NCBI RefSeq assembly: GCF_020923495.1
Contig: NZ_CP064048.1
Span: 16,001 to 80,000 of the forward strand
Source of the DNA: Brevibacillus sedimenti
GTDB taxonomy: Bacteria; Bacillota; Bacilli; Brevibacillales; Brevibacillaceae
DNA length: 64,000 bases
Direction of reading: 5' to 3'
The notes beneath the pieces are model-generated. The model had not been told where the DNA came from, made no database searches, and worked only from the letters and a program-made list of their open reading frames with translations. This document shows positions 48,399-57,995 of this stretch, piece after piece. The translations under genes were made by a program, and so were the position numbers. Positions within the stretch are counted from its first letter, which is position 1, and each line of letters begins with the position of its first letter.

Positions 48399-51300
48399 AT
48401 GCACAAGCGCAAGATCAACCGGCTGTTGGTCGCCAACCGCGGGGAAATCGCCATTCGCATTTTCCGCGCCGCTACCGAGCTGGGGATTCGCACCATCGCC
48501 ATCTACTCGGAACAGGACAACGTCTCCATTCACCGCTTCAAAGCGGACGAGTCCTATCTGGTGGGGGCCGGCAAAGGCCCGATCGAAGCCTACCTGGACA
48601 TCGACAGCATTATTGAGATCGCCAAACGCAACGACGTCGACGCCATTCACCCGGGCTACGGTTTTCTCGCTGAAAACGCCGAATTTGCCCGCCGCTGCGA
48701 GCAGGAAGGGATCATTTTCATCGGCCCGTCGCCCGAGCTGATTGAGGCGTTCGGCGACAAGGTGGAGGCACGCCGAATGGCGATCAACGCAGGCATCCCG
48801 GTGATACCGGGGACGCCGGAACCGATCGAGACGATGCAGGATGCGTTGCTGTTTGCCAAAGAGCACGGCTACCCGATCATCATCAAGGGCGTGTCGGGAG
48901 GCGGCGGCCGGGGCATGCGCATCGTGCGCAGCCAGGACGAGCTGCAGGAAGCGCTCGATCGGGCCCGCTCCGAAGCCCGCTCGTCGTTTGGAAACGCCAA
49001 GGTGTATCTGGAGCGCTATCTGGAAAAGCCGAAACACATCGAGGTGCAGATCCTTGGCGATTCACACGGCAACATCGTGCACCTGTACGAACGGGACTGC
49101 TCGGTGCAGCGCCGCCACCAAAAGGTCGTGGAAGTGGCCCCCAGCCTGGCGCTGGATGACGAACTGCGCGAGGCCATCTGTCAGGCCGCGCTGAAGCTGA
49201 TGAGACAAGCTGGCTACAGCAACGCCGGCACTGTCGAGTTTCTGTTGACGCCGGATCGCCAGTTTTACTTTATTGAAGTAAATCCACGCATTCAAGTGGA
49301 GCACACGATTACCGAACTGATCACCGGCATTGACATCGTGCAGGCGCAGATCCGCATCGCCGAAGGGCACGCGCTGTCCGATCCGGAAATCGGCATCCCG
49401 TCGCAGGAGGCGGTGCAGATGAGCGGCTACGCCATCCAGTGCCGCGTCACCACGGAAGACCCGGAAAACAACTTCCTGCCCGATGCGGGACGGCTTTTGG
49501 CCTGGCGCTCCGGCGGCGGCTTCGGCGTGCGGTTGGACGGCGGCAATGGCTACCCCGGCGCGATCATTACGCCCTACTACGACTCGCTGTTGGTGAAAAT
49601 TTCCACCTACGCGACCACCTTTGACCAGGCCGCCCGCAAAATGCTGCGCACGCTGCGCGAATTCCGCATTCGCGGGGTAAAAACCAATCTGCCCTTTTTG
49701 GAGAACGTCGTCACGCATCCCGATTTCTTGAGCGGCCAATACGACACCTCGTTCATCGACACCAAACCGGAGCTGTTCATCTTCCCGGGCCGCCAAGACC
49801 GCGGCACCAAGCTGCTTACCTACATCGGCAACACGATTGTCAACGGGTACCCGGGCCTGCCAAAGCAGGAGAAAAAACCGCACTTTGACACGCCGCGCAT
49901 CCCCCGGACCTCGTTTGCCCAGCCGTACCCGGACGGCACCAAACAGATTCTGGACCGCGAAGGCGTGGACGGGCTGATTCGCTGGATTCGTGAACAGAAT
50001 CGGGTGCTGATTACCGACACCACCTTCCGTGACGCCCACCAGTCGCTGTTTGCCACCCGCGTGCGCACCTACGATCTGGCGGCAGTGGCGGAAGCAACCG
50101 GCAAGCTGGGCGCCGGCCTGTTCTCGCTGGAAATGTGGGGCGGTGCAACGTTTGACACATCGATGCGCTTTTTGCGGGAATCTCCCTGGGAACGGCTGCA
50201 GATCCTGCGCGAGCGCATCCCCAACATCTTGTTCCAGATGCTCCTGCGCGGAGCCAACGCCGTCGGCTACACCAACTACCCGGACAACGTCATCCAGGCG
50301 TTCGTCAAGGCCTCGGCGGAAAACGGCATCGACGTCTTCCGCATCTTTGACAGCCTGAACTGGCTGCCGGGCATGCAGACGGCCATCGACGCCGTGCGCG
50401 AAAGCGGCAAAGTGGCGGAAGCGGCCATCTGCTACACCGGCGACATTCTGGACCCCAGCCGAACCAAGTACACCTTGCGCTATTACGTCGACCTGGCCAA
50501 GCAGTTGGAAAAGGCGGGGGCGCACATCCTGGCGATCAAGGACATGGCCGGCCTGTTGAAGCCATATGCCGCCTACGAACTGGTCCGCGCCCTGAAACAG
50601 GAGATCGGCATCCCGATCCACCTGCACACCCACGATACGTCCGGCAACGGCGTGGCAATGCTGCTGAAGGCTATCGAAGCGGGCGTAGACATCGTCGACG
50701 CCTGCGTCAGCTCCATGTCGGGGCTTACCTCCCAGCCCAGCCTCAACGCGCTGGTCGCTGCCCTCGACCATACGGAGCGGCAAACGGGCCTCTCACTCGA
50801 AGCGTTTAACAAGCTGTCCGACTACTGGGAAGACGTCCGGCCGCTGTACCAGGGCTTTGAGAGCGGCATGAAGGCGAGCAATACGGAAGTGTATGTGCAC
50901 GAAATGCCAGGCGGCCAGTACACCAATCTGGAGCAGCAGGCCAAGGCGGTCGGCCTCGAGGGACGGTGGGACGAGGTCAAACAGATGTACGCCACGGTGA
51001 ACCAGATGTTCGGCGACATCGTCAAGGTCACCCCCTCCTCCAAAGTGGTGGGCGACATGGCGCTGTTCATGGTGCAAAACGGCCTGACCGAAGAAAACAT
51101 CTGGGAAAAGGGACAGCGGCTCGACTTTCCCGACTCCGTCATCCAGTTCTTCCAGGGCTATCTCGGACAGCCGCCGGGCGGTTTCCCGAAAAAGCTGCAG
51201 GAACTGGTGCTGAAAGGGCGGGACGCCTTCACGGCACGGCCGGGCGAACTGCTCCCCCCTGTCGACTTTGCCAAGGTAGCGGCCGAACTGGAGGAAAAAA

Positions 51301-51845
51301 TCGGCCGGGAGCCGAGCGAGCTGGATGTGCTGGCGTACATCATGTATCCGCAGGTCTTCCTGCAGTACGACCAGAGCGTCAAAGAGTACGGCGACCTGTC
51401 CGTTCTGGACACCGCCACCTTCTTCTACGGGCTGCGTCCGGGCGAAGAGACAGCGATCACGATCGAGCGCGGCAAGACCTTGATCATCAAGCTGGTCGCG
51501 GTCGGCGATCTGCATCCGGACGGGCGGCGCATTATCTACTTTGAGTTGAACGGACAGCCGCGGGAAATCTTCATCCACGACCAGTCCGCCCAGGTTGCGG
51601 AACAGACCCGCCGCAAGGCCGACCCGCAAAATCCTGCCCATCTCGGCGCCTCCATGCCGGGCAAGGTGTTGAAGGTGCTGGTGGCGGAAGGCGACAAAGT
51701 GCGCAAGGGCGAACATTTGCTGGTCAGCGAAGCGATGAAGATGGAGACCACCATTCAGGCGCCGATTGACGGCAAGATCAAAGCGGTTTACGTCAAGGCA
51801 GGCGACGCCATTGAGACGGGCGATCTGCTCGTGGAAATGGAATAA
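48399..51845 (+). CDS. pycA: Pyruvate carboxylase
   Basis: 1148 residues from ATG 48399 (AAGGGGG eight bases upstream); the long frame upstream is not coding. Domains in order: biotin carboxylase (1 to about 455; INRLLVANRGEIAIRIFRAA, ATP-grasp loop GVSGGGGRGMRIV, HIEVQILGDSHGNIVHLYER), carboxyltransferase (about 530-830; VLITDTTFRDAHQSLFATRV, GLFSLEMWGGATFDTSMRFL, HLHTHDTSGN with zinc ligands), tetramerisation region, and biotinyl domain (about 1070-1148; SEAMKMETT, Lys1114 biotinylated). It makes oxaloacetate from pyruvate and bicarbonate, an anaplerotic step. All active-site motifs are intact. Monocistronic or with the following gene. Confidence 0.98.
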   Translation: MHKRKINRLLVANRGEIAIRIFRAATELGIRTIAIYSEQDNVSIHRFKADESYLVGAGKGPIEAYLDIDSIIEIAKRNDVDAIHPGYGFLAENAEFARRCEQEGIIFIGPSPELIEAFGDKVEARRMAINAGIPVIPGTPEPIETMQDALLFAKEHGYPIIIKGVSGGGGRGMRIVRSQDELQEALDRARSEARSSFGNAKVYLERYLEKPKHIEVQILGDSHGNIVHLYERDCSVQRRHQKVVEVAPSLALDDELREAICQAALKLMRQAGYSNAGTVEFLLTPDRQFYFIEVNPRIQVEHTITELITGIDIVQAQIRIAEGHALSDPEIGIPSQEAVQMSGYAIQCRVTTEDPENNFLPDAGRLLAWRSGGGFGVRLDGGNGYPGAIITPYYDSLLVKISTYATTFDQAARKMLRTLREFRIRGVKTNLPFLENVVTHPDFLSGQYDTSFIDTKPELFIFPGRQDRGTKLLTYIGNTIVNGYPGLPKQEKKPHFDTPRIPRTSFAQPYPDGTKQILDREGVDGLIRWIREQNRVLITDTTFRDAHQSLFATRVRTYDLAAVAEATGKLGAGLFSLEMWGGATFDTSMRFLRESPWERLQILRERIPNILFQMLLRGANAVGYTNYPDNVIQAFVKASAENGIDVFRIFDSLNWLPGMQTAIDAVRESGKVAEAAICYTGDILDPSRTKYTLRYYVDLAKQLEKAGAHILAIKDMAGLLKPYAAYELVRALKQEIGIPIHLHTHDTSGNGVAMLLKAIEAGVDIVDACVSSMSGLTSQPSLNALVAALDHTERQTGLSLEAFNKLSDYWEDVRPLYQGFESGMKASNTEVYVHEMPGGQYTNLEQQAKAVGLEGRWDEVKQMYATVNQMFGDIVKVTPSSKVVGDMALFMVQNGLTEENIWEKGQRLDFPDSVIQFFQGYLGQPPGGFPKKLQELVLKGRDAFTARPGELLPPVDFAKVAAELEEKIGREPSELDVLAYIMYPQVFLQYDQSVKEYGDLSVLDTATFFYGLRPGEETAITIERGKTLIIKLVAVGDLHPDGRRIIYFELNGQPREIFIHDQSAQVAEQTRRKADPQNPAHLGASMPGKVLKVLVAEGDKVRKGEHLLVSEAMKMETTIQAPIDGKIKAVYVKAGDAIETGDLLVEME

Positions 51846-51906
51846 TGCGGCAAATCGTTTTATAATGGAAGGAGAAACAATCCGACGCTGAAGGGAGGAG
51901 ATCGTC

Positions 51907-52608
51907 ATGAGACCGGCTGCGATCAGCCAAGTGCCGTACCGGTACAGGGTGGACAGCTACCGCGCCCACATGGCCCAGGCCAAGCTGAGCGCCCCCGTCG
52001 AGCCCATTCGCGGCTACAGTCTGCACCCGTTTTTCGCCAAACAGCGGCAGTGGACGGTGGAGGTGGCCAATGTTTTGTCCCGCTTCTACCGGTACTCAAC
52101 GGAACTGGAACTGGCGGCACGGCAGTTTGCCCCATCCCGTCAAAGGAGTCTTGGCAATACAGACGGTGCCGCACCAGACGTGGACGAGCTGCTGCGTCGG
52201 ACGCGTCAACTGACGGATCGATACAATCGGCTGCAGCGCTTTTGGCGGGAGCGTCCCGATTCGTTTGCACCCGGTCCGGACGATACCTTCTTTCGCATTA
52301 CCCGGGCCGCACAAAGCGTACTGCCCAAATACGGCATCCGGCTGCAGCAGGACGGCAGCCTGGCTGTGGACGACGCCGCTTTCCGCCAGGGAGTCGCCCA
52401 GGATTACGCCGGCTTTGAACAAGCGATGCAGGACTTGACACAGTCGTTTCGGCAGGTGGCGGATCGCCTGCAGGCCGCTCCTTCGGGGGGCTATGTACGC
52501 CGCACCCGGACACCAACGGGTGTCAATGCGTACGAATCGTCCTTGCTGCCGAACCTGTTTTTCCGGCACGCGGCCAGCACCGGCCTGTTCGTTAATCAAT
52601 TGTGGTGA
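51907..52608 (+). CDS. Hypothetical protein, 233 aa, with weak FliD-like C-terminal features
   Basis: ATG 51907 with GGGAGGAG upstream, 62 bases after pycA. Residues 60-200 are helical and Arg/Gln-rich. KYGIRLQQDGSLAVDDAAFR at about 138-157, followed by a long helix (FEQAMQDLTQSFRQVADRLQ), resembles the C-terminal domain of flagellar cap proteins (pattern GI-x3-DG-x-L-x2-D). The last residues STGLFVNQLW end in a hydrophobic patch. No signal peptide. I do not assign a function; the similarity could be structural only. A terminator follows. Confidence 0.6.
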   Translation: MRPAAISQVPYRYRVDSYRAHMAQAKLSAPVEPIRGYSLHPFFAKQRQWTVEVANVLSRFYRYSTELELAARQFAPSRQRSLGNTDGAAPDVDELLRRTRQLTDRYNRLQRFWRERPDSFAPGPDDTFFRITRAAQSVLPKYGIRLQQDGSLAVDDAAFRQGVAQDYAGFEQAMQDLTQSFRQVADRLQAAPSGGYVRRTRTPTGVNAYESSLLPNLFFRHAASTGLFVNQLW

Positions 52609-52663
52609 TGGCGTCACAGCAGGACGGACTTACAGCATATATAAGAATTACGCCTGCAATGCA

Positions 52664-52697
52664 CAACAGGTATGCCTTTCATGCGGCATACCTGTTG
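52664..52697. terminator. Bidirectional terminator between the 51.9-kb gene and ytfJ
   Basis: CAACAGGTATGCC / GGCATACCTGTTG with an 8-base loop and TTTTC after it, between convergent genes. Confidence 0.85.
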
Positions 52698-52718
52698 TTT
52701 TCATATGGTCGGTTTCGT

Positions 52719-53177
52719 TTAGCTGCGCTTGATCAGTTCTTCCAAGTCGTGTTCGTCCGCGTCGGTGATATACGTGGTGGACGTCACGGACGCCTGCTCT
52801 TTCTTGCCCATCAAGCTCTGCAGTTTGTCCACAACCTGCGGAATCGAGTCCAGTATCCGATCGTACAGATGGGTCGTATTTTCCAACGGAATCGAGCGAA
52901 TTCCCTGCTTGCCCACGACCAAAAACGCCACCGGCGTGATCGACACCCCGCCGCCGCTTCCCCCGCCGAACGGATGGCCGAGGACTCCGGCATGATCCTT
53001 CTCATACTGGAATTCGCTTCCTCCCGCTGCGAAACCAAACCCAACCTTGGAGATCGGCAGTATTACGCTGCCGTCCGGCGTCTCCACTGGATCACCGATA
53101 ATTGTATTGACATCCACCATTTGCTTGATGTTTTCCATTGCGGTTCTCATTAATCCCTGAATGGGATGGTCTGCCAT
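52719..53177 (-). CDS. ytfJ: GerW/YtfJ-family sporulation protein
   Basis: 152 residues. Family pattern: N-terminal ENIKQMVDVNTIIGDPVETP, central KVGFGFAAGGSEFQ, then a Gly-rich loop FGGGSGGGVSITPVAFLVVG. YtfJ/GerW is a forespore protein needed for germination responses (gerW in B. subtilis). It starts at ATG 53177 with GGAGGAAA upstream. The neighbouring upstream gene encodes a DUF2953 protein, matching the ytfI-ytfJ pair of Bacillus. Confidence 0.92.
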   Translation of the reverse strand: MADHPIQGLMRTAMENIKQMVDVNTIIGDPVETPDGSVILPISKVGFGFAAGGSEFQYEKDHAGVLGHPFGGGSGGGVSITPVAFLVVGKQGIRSIPLENTTHLYDRILDSIPQVVDKLQSLMGKKEQASVTSTTYITDADEHDLEELIKRS

Positions 53178-53337
53178 GCCGTTTCCTCCTTGTCGAGATG
53201 AAATCTCCGTCTGAGCGTGTCTTCATAAGCATTTGTTAGCATGCCCAAAACAAGAACGGGGCATGTACCGGGGGACTGATGTCATCCGCTTTGGGAAAAC
53301 GAGCACAGTCCGCTTCCGGACGTCGATTGTAACAGCT

Positions 53338-54003
53338 TCATGCCTCGGTCGGCGCCGTTTTCCACTCGCGCCGGCGTCCGATTTGCCAGCGAAGCAGCAG
53401 CCGTATGCCGGCCAACAGCACGTGTCCCAGCCAAACATGCAAAACGCAGCGAAACTGTGTCCGGATCACTGCCTGGTTCCAGACCGGCTGCACACTGAGA
53501 CGCGGAATGCTGCGCAGCGAGACAGCGCCGGAAAAGACGCTCACCAGCATGCTTTTGACTCCCCAGGCGAGCCCCAACAGCGTGCCTGTTTCCGCAGCTT
53601 CTCCCGTTCCCAACACGGTATGCCACTCCAGGCGGGAACAGCGGATCTGACGCACAAACGCCCGTACTACCGGCTGCAGGTCATGCACCCGTTTCAGCAG
53701 GTCCTGGTACTTGTTTTTCCACTGCTTCACCTGTCTGGAGGTGACGTCCTGAATCGATTCGTCCATCACCGACTGCCCGCTCACCTTTTCGACCTTCGCT
53801 TTCAATTCCGTCCCTTCCTGCGTCTGCTTCAGCAGCAGGACCGGCAGTTCGTACTTTCTCCTAATCAGACGAAACCAGGCGGAGATTTCCACCACGAGAT
53901 GGTCGTTTTCCCCGACCCGATTGTAGGCAATCGCGATCCGTATCGGCGTCACAGCTATTATCGCTACCAGAGCAAGGAAGCCCACGATCAGCCAGACCAT
54001 CAA
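53338..54003 (-). CDS. ytfI: DUF2953 membrane protein (YtfI-like)
   Basis: 221 residues. One N-terminal membrane helix (VWLIVGFLALVAIIAVTPI) and DUF2953 features: RIAIAYNRVGENDHLVVEIS, CSRLEWHTVLGTGEAAETGT and LLGLAWGVKSMLVSVFSG, with a strongly basic end (RLLLRWQIGRRREWK). The pair with ytfJ, 160 bases downstream, is the Bacillus order, so a spore-related role is likely; molecular function is unknown. ATG 54003 and ATG 54000 are both possible starts; GGGTGGGA lies upstream. Confidence 0.85.
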   Translation of the reverse strand: MMVWLIVGFLALVAIIAVTPIRIAIAYNRVGENDHLVVEISAWFRLIRRKYELPVLLLKQTQEGTELKAKVEKVSGQSVMDESIQDVTSRQVKQWKNKYQDLLKRVHDLQPVVRAFVRQIRCSRLEWHTVLGTGEAAETGTLLGLAWGVKSMLVSVFSGAVSLRSIPRLSVQPVWNQAVIRTQFRCVLHVWLGHVLLAGIRLLLRWQIGRRREWKTAPTEA

Positions 54004-54069
54004 AAAATCCCACCCTTTCCCTGTTAGTATGAATGGAAAGAGTGGGAATTATGTTCCATGTATGGGTTG

Positions 54070-55041
54070 TCAATCCAGAATATAAACGCGCACATTCTTT
54101 TGCAGACCGTGGTTTCGCGCTTGCTGCAGGGTCGGCAGGAACAGGTCCACGTGATGCTGTTTGACCGCCCCTCCGATGTCGGCCGCGACCGCGTAGCCGT
54201 ACCCTTCAATGTACAGGTGGCTTCCCAGCGGAATAACGTTGGGGTCGACCGCCACGACACCCTTGCGCAGCGGGTAGCCCAGATAAGAGAACACGTTGTC
54301 GCTCGGGTAGCTGTACGCCGTCGTCTGCACCGTCAGCATCCGTTCGTACGGCGTACCGATATTGGCCAGTCTCTGCTGCGCTGCCTGTGGCTTGTCGGGA
54401 AGCAGATGGAGGGCGGCGTACGTGGCTGCTTCCGCTCGGGTCATCGGCTTGTCCGGCTTCAGGGTGCTGTCAGGATAGGCACCGACCAGACCGTTCTTCA
54501 GCGCGTACACAAACGGCCGCTGGAACACTTCCCCCACTGCTTGCCCGTCGGGATAATGCAAAAGCGTCTTGTAGGAAGCCGTCCAGCCGAGCTGGTTTAC
54601 CTTTCCGCTGTCTCCGGTCGCCCGTGTCAGGATGGAGACCAGTTCTTCCCGCTGAACGGGATTGCCGGGATGCAGGTACACTCGACCGCCTATCTTTTGG
54701 CCGTGGATGATCCCCAGCCGGTATGCGGTGTCGGCGTAGGGGGCCAGCCAGCTGTCACGCGGCACGTCTGCAAACGGCGAGGTATTGCCCGCCACTGGCT
54801 TAATCCCTTTTGCCTTGAGAAACATTGCGATCAATTCGCCGCGGGTGACCGGATCGTCCGGACGGAAGCGCTCCGCCCGTTCAACGCCCCCCGCTATGTA
54901 CAGGTTGTTGATTTCTTTTTTTGCCCAATGTCCGTCAACGTCAGCAAATGGTGTGGTTACAGGTGTTGTCTCCGCCTCTGCCGCCGGCGCGCCCATCCCG
55001 AAGATGGCTGCCAGAGAGGCCAGGATCAGCAGCTTTCTCAT
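54070..55041 (-). CDS. Secreted protein with SLH domains and a C-terminal 3D domain
   Basis: 323 residues from the second of two tandem ATGs (55041), which has AGGAGG at six bases. Signal peptide LLILASLAAIFGMGAPAAEA (about 3-23). Two to three SLH modules follow (FADVDGHWAKKEINNLYIAG, FADVPRDSWLAPYADTAYRL, YALKNGLVGAYPDSTLKPDK), anchoring to cell-wall polysaccharide. The C-terminal 3D domain (about 225-323) has TAYSYPSDN, GVVAVDPNVIPLGSHLYIEG and AADIGGAVKQHHVDLF, with the three conserved Asp residues of MltA/Sps-type lytic transglycosylase-like folds. It probably acts on peptidoglycan at the surface. Confidence 0.85.
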   Translation of the reverse strand: MRKLLILASLAAIFGMGAPAAEAETTPVTTPFADVDGHWAKKEINNLYIAGGVERAERFRPDDPVTRGELIAMFLKAKGIKPVAGNTSPFADVPRDSWLAPYADTAYRLGIIHGQKIGGRVYLHPGNPVQREELVSILTRATGDSGKVNQLGWTASYKTLLHYPDGQAVGEVFQRPFVYALKNGLVGAYPDSTLKPDKPMTRAEAATYAALHLLPDKPQAAQQRLANIGTPYERMLTVQTTAYSYPSDNVFSYLGYPLRKGVVAVDPNVIPLGSHLYIEGYGYAVAADIGGAVKQHHVDLFLPTLQQARNHGLQKNVRVYILD

Positions 55042-55158
55042 CATCAACCTCCTGAAACAAACATGCTGATTTTTCTCTCGTTTCATTCTATCGGAAAATT
55101 GTCAGAAAACAACCTACAATGTTCTCCAGCGATTTCCCGATTTCCCGTCAAAAAGGAA

Positions 55159-55188
55159 AACCCCTTTCCTGTTTGCAGGAAAGGGGTT
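55159..55188 (-). terminator. Terminator after the L,D-transpeptidase gene
   Basis: AACCCCTTTCCTG / CAGGAAAGGGGTT, 13 perfect pairs with loop CAAA, followed on the minus strand by TTCCTTTTTG. Its left arm overlaps the stop codon. Confidence 0.88.
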
Positions 55189-55852
55189 ACTCGACAATGC
55201 CCAAATGTACCAAATCCTCAAATCGGATCTGGCCTGTAACGGGTAGACCTTCTCCTTTCTGGAACCGAAAGACGGCCTGCTCCGTTTGCTTGTCAAAACG
55301 GCCGTGAACCTTGCCCCCGTAGTAACCGGCAGCCTTCAGGCGATTTTGCACCAGCTTGACCAGTGAGCCGCGGCTCCCCGGAACCAGAATGCGATAGGTC
55401 AGCCGCTCATGCCCCATGATCGGTCCATCGATGATGACCGGTGTTCCGATGCGGACATGCGGATAGATCTTTTCGATGTCTTGGTTTCGCATCCGAAAGC
55501 AGCCATGGCTGACATAACGCCCAATTTGCTCCGGTCTGTTGGTGCCGTGAATACCGTACGTTCCCCACTCCACATTGATGCCCAACCACCTGGACCCGAA
55601 TCCTCCGCCCCAGTTTTTCGCTTTCTGAATGACGGAATAGACTCCGATCGGCGAAGGTGTATCGACGGCGCCGGGAGCGATCGGGAAAGACGCCAGCACT
55701 TCTCCTGTTGACGTTTGCAGGTAGAGACGCTTCTTCCACAGGTTTACGTACAAAAGGACAGACGCTTCCTCTTCCGGCTGCTTGGCCGAAACCGTCGAGA
55801 CGGGGGCGTACAGTGCAATCAGCAGGGTGGAAACCGTGAGAATTGGTCGCAT
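55187..55852 (-). CDS. L,D-transpeptidase (YkuD) with C-terminal peptidoglycan-binding domain
   Basis: 221 residues with an N-terminal signal peptide (PILTVSTLLIALYAPVSTVS). The YkuD domain (about 32-145) carries YGIHGTNRPEQIGRYVSHGC, with His102, His116 and catalytic Cys118 followed by FRMRN. A PG_binding_1 domain (about 150-221; SLVKLVQNRLKAAGYYGGKV) follows, the reverse of the usual order. These enzymes make 3-3 cross-links or attach proteins to peptidoglycan. It lies next to sleB and the spoVA2 operon, so a spore cortex or coat role is plausible (inference). Confidence 0.92.
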   Translation of the reverse strand: MRPILTVSTLLIALYAPVSTVSAKQPEEEASVLLYVNLWKKRLYLQTSTGEVLASFPIAPGAVDTPSPIGVYSVIQKAKNWGGGFGSRWLGINVEWGTYGIHGTNRPEQIGRYVSHGCFRMRNQDIEKIYPHVRIGTPVIIDGPIMGHERLTYRILVPGSRGSLVKLVQNRLKAAGYYGGKVHGRFDKQTEQAVFRFQKGEGLPVTGQIRFEDLVHLGIVE

Positions 55853-55879
55853 GACAATTCCATCGCTCCGTTACGTGTA

Positions 55880-56524
55880 TTATCGTGCGAAAATGTGCTG
55901 ACCGATCCGTTTGATTTGCGGGCGGGACCAAATCCAGCGGGATGTCGCCGTAGCCGGGTTGAAGTAGTACAGGGCACCGCCCGACGGGTCCCAGCCGCGA
56001 ACCGCGTCGTACGCTGCACGATACGCCGTTTGATTGGGAGCGAGCCAGAACTGGCCGTCGTCCACCGCGGTAAAGGCGTACGGCTCAAAGATGATGCCCT
56101 TTATCGTATGAGGAAATTGCGGCGACTGCAAACGGTTCATGACGACAGCGGCTACAGCCACCTGTCCGACGTACGGCTCACCACGCGCTTCCGCATGTAC
56201 CAGGCGGGCCAGCAGTATCATTTCCTCCCGGTTGACCGATACTTTTTTCAGCGTCCGCCAGGTATTCCTGCCGGCTATCCCGTCGGCAACCAAACCGTAG
56301 TTGCGCTGAAACTGCTTGACGGCTTGGCGGGTGTGCGGTCCGAATTTTCCATCCAGCGGCTGTTGGTAGTATCCAAGCACCTGCAGCCGGTACTGCAAGT
56401 CCCAGACGTCTCCGCCCTTGCTCCCTTGTTTCAGCAAGGGGGCCGCCGAAGCAGGCGCCGCCGTCATCAGCAGCGCGACAACAAGCGTCAACAGCAGGGA
56501 GGTTAACGGTTTTCGCTTGAACAC
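55880..56524 (-). CDS. sleB: SleB, spore cortex-lytic enzyme
   Basis: 214 residues from GTG 56524 (GAGGAGGG seven bases upstream). Signal peptide to about residue 27 (LLMTAAPASA), PG-binding domain at about 35-95 (KGGDVWDLQYRLQVLGYY) and hydrolase_2 domain at about 100-214 with the catalytic Glu111 in LLARLVHAEARGEPYVGQVA, and PHTIKGIIFEPYAFTAVDDG. SleB cleaves muramic-delta-lactam-containing cortex during germination as a lytic transglycosylase. Its usual partner gene ypeB is not adjacent, which is notable since YpeB normally stabilises SleB. Confidence 0.93.
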   Translation of the reverse strand: MFKRKPLTSLLLTLVVALLMTAAPASAAPLLKQGSKGGDVWDLQYRLQVLGYYQQPLDGKFGPHTRQAVKQFQRNYGLVADGIAGRNTWRTLKKVSVNREEMILLARLVHAEARGEPYVGQVAVAAVVMNRLQSPQFPHTIKGIIFEPYAFTAVDDGQFWLAPNQTAYRAAYDAVRGWDPSGGALYYFNPATATSRWIWSRPQIKRIGQHIFAR

Positions 56525-56620
56525 TGTTCATCCCTCCTCAAGCCACCATTCTAGCTGTTGGGATGAATGCGGTTCAATTCAAGCTTTCTGCCAGCTCTGG
56601 AAAATTGCACTGTTGTTTCG

Positions 56621-56971
56621 CTATCCTTTGGGACGGAAAACCAATGCGGCAAAAAAGCCGAACACAATCGCAGCGGAGACGCCTGCGCTGGTCACCTCAA
56701 AAATGCCGGTGATGATCCCCACCAATCCATGTTTTTCCGCCTCCGCCAGCGCACCATGCACCAGTGCATTGCCAAAACTGGTAATGGGGACTGTGGCCCC
56801 GGCGCCGGCAAACTCGATCAGCGGATCGTACAGGCCGAGGCCATCCAGCACGGCCCCGGCCACCACCAATGAGGACATGGTGTGGGCTGGCGTCAGCTTG
56901 ACGACATCGAGCAAAAACTGGCCGATGAGACAAATGGTTCCTCCTACCAAAAACGCCCAGAAAAACGTCAC
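56621..56971 (-). CDS. spoVAE: SpoVAE (SpoVAEb), dipicolinic acid channel component
   Basis: 116 residues from GTG 56971, one base after the spoVAD stop, with GGAGGGA inside spoVAD. Four hydrophobic segments; [40 protein letters not shown] and [20 protein letters not shown] are the family pattern shared with SpoVAC. The SpoVA membrane complex moves calcium-dipicolinate into forming spores and out during germination. It is the last gene of the spoVA2-type operon. Confidence 0.93.
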   Translation of the reverse strand: MTFFWAFLVGGTICLIGQFLLDVVKLTPAHTMSSLVVAGAVLDGLGLYDPLIEFAGAGATVPITSFGNALVHGALAEAEKHGLVGIITGIFEVTSAGVSAAIVFGFFAALVFRPKG

Positions 56972-56972
56972 G

Positions 56973-57992
56973 TTATCCCTCCTCATTCGGCTCTGATTCG
57001 ATTGCCACGGCGTGGGCAATGCACGGAATGCTCTCTCCCTGCTGATAGGAGATGGGAGAAAGCAGCGCACCCGTCGCCACCACCAGGATTCGTCTCCACT
57101 TGCCCGCCTTCATTTGGTTGAGCAGATGGCCATACGTGACGGTAGCGACACAGCCGCATCCGCTGCCGCCCGACCAGACGACAGGATTGTCGCCGTAAAT
57201 CATCCGGCCGCAGTCCTGGTAACGATCCAGCGGAATGTGGAGATTGTGCTTGGGCAGCAGTTCCGACAGAATGGAATGGCCCACCTTCCCCAGGTCTCCG
57301 GTCACCACCAGGTCGTAATGATCGTGGGGCAGCCCCAGGTCGCGGAAATGAGCTTCCAGCGTATCCAAGGCAGCAGGTGCCATGGCCGCTCCCATGTTGA
57401 ACGGATCGGACAACCCCATGTCCACCACACGCCCAATCGTGGCGGCCACGACATGCGGTCCTTTTCCCTGGCGGGCGATGACCGCCGCTCCCGCCCCTGT
57501 GACCGTCCATTGGGCTGTGGGCGGTTTTTGCGAACCGTACTCGGTCGGGTAGCGGTACTGCTTTTCCGCCGATCCGTTGTGGCTGGCGGTTGCGGCCAGC
57601 ACGTAATCGGCCGACTGGCTATCCACCAGCAGGGACCCCAGTGCCAGACTTTCCATCGCGGTAGAGCAGGCTCCAAACAGGCCCAGATAGGGAATCCCCA
57701 GCGTGCGAGCCGAAAAATTGGCGGTGATAAGCTGGTTCGTCAGATCGCCGGCGAGCAGGAAGTGGATGTCGTCCTTTCGCAGCATCGCCTTTTCCACCGC
57801 CTTGTCGCAGGCTTCCTCCAGCAAGACCCTCTCGGCCTTTTCCCAACTGTCCTGCCCCATCATCAAATCGCCGTGCAGCGTGTCAAAATCGTCGGCCAAC
57901 GGTCCTTTGGCTTCAAACGGGCCGCCGATCGCCGCCGCCCCGACGATCACCGGCCTGGAAGGAAAGACCCATGATTGATGCCCCTGTCTCAT
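56973..57992 (-). CDS. spoVAD: SpoVAD, dipicolinic acid-binding protein
   Basis: 339 residues of thiolase-like fold with N-terminal [20 protein letters not shown] and [40 protein letters not shown] (the Cys region of the thiolase fold) and [20 protein letters not shown] near the end. SpoVAD is a peripheral protein on the inner spore membrane that binds dipicolinic acid. GGGAGGG precedes ATG 57992; spoVAC stops three bases upstream and spoVAE begins one base downstream, so translation is coupled. Confidence 0.95.
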   Translation of the reverse strand: MRQGHQSWVFPSRPVIVGAAAIGGPFEAKGPLADDFDTLHGDLMMGQDSWEKAERVLLEEACDKAVEKAMLRKDDIHFLLAGDLTNQLITANFSARTLGIPYLGLFGACSTAMESLALGSLLVDSQSADYVLAATASHNGSAEKQYRYPTEYGSQKPPTAQWTVTGAGAAVIARQGKGPHVVAATIGRVVDMGLSDPFNMGAAMAPAALDTLEAHFRDLGLPHDHYDLVVTGDLGKVGHSILSELLPKHNLHIPLDRYQDCGRMIYGDNPVVWSGGSGCGCVATVTYGHLLNQMKAGKWRRILVVATGALLSPISYQQGESIPCIAHAVAIESEPNEEG

Positions 57993-57995
57993 GCT

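Noticed and set aside
49062..50783. 573-aa minus-strand open frame inside pyruvate carboxylase
   Set aside because: Antisense to the conserved pycA coding sequence, no recognisable domain.
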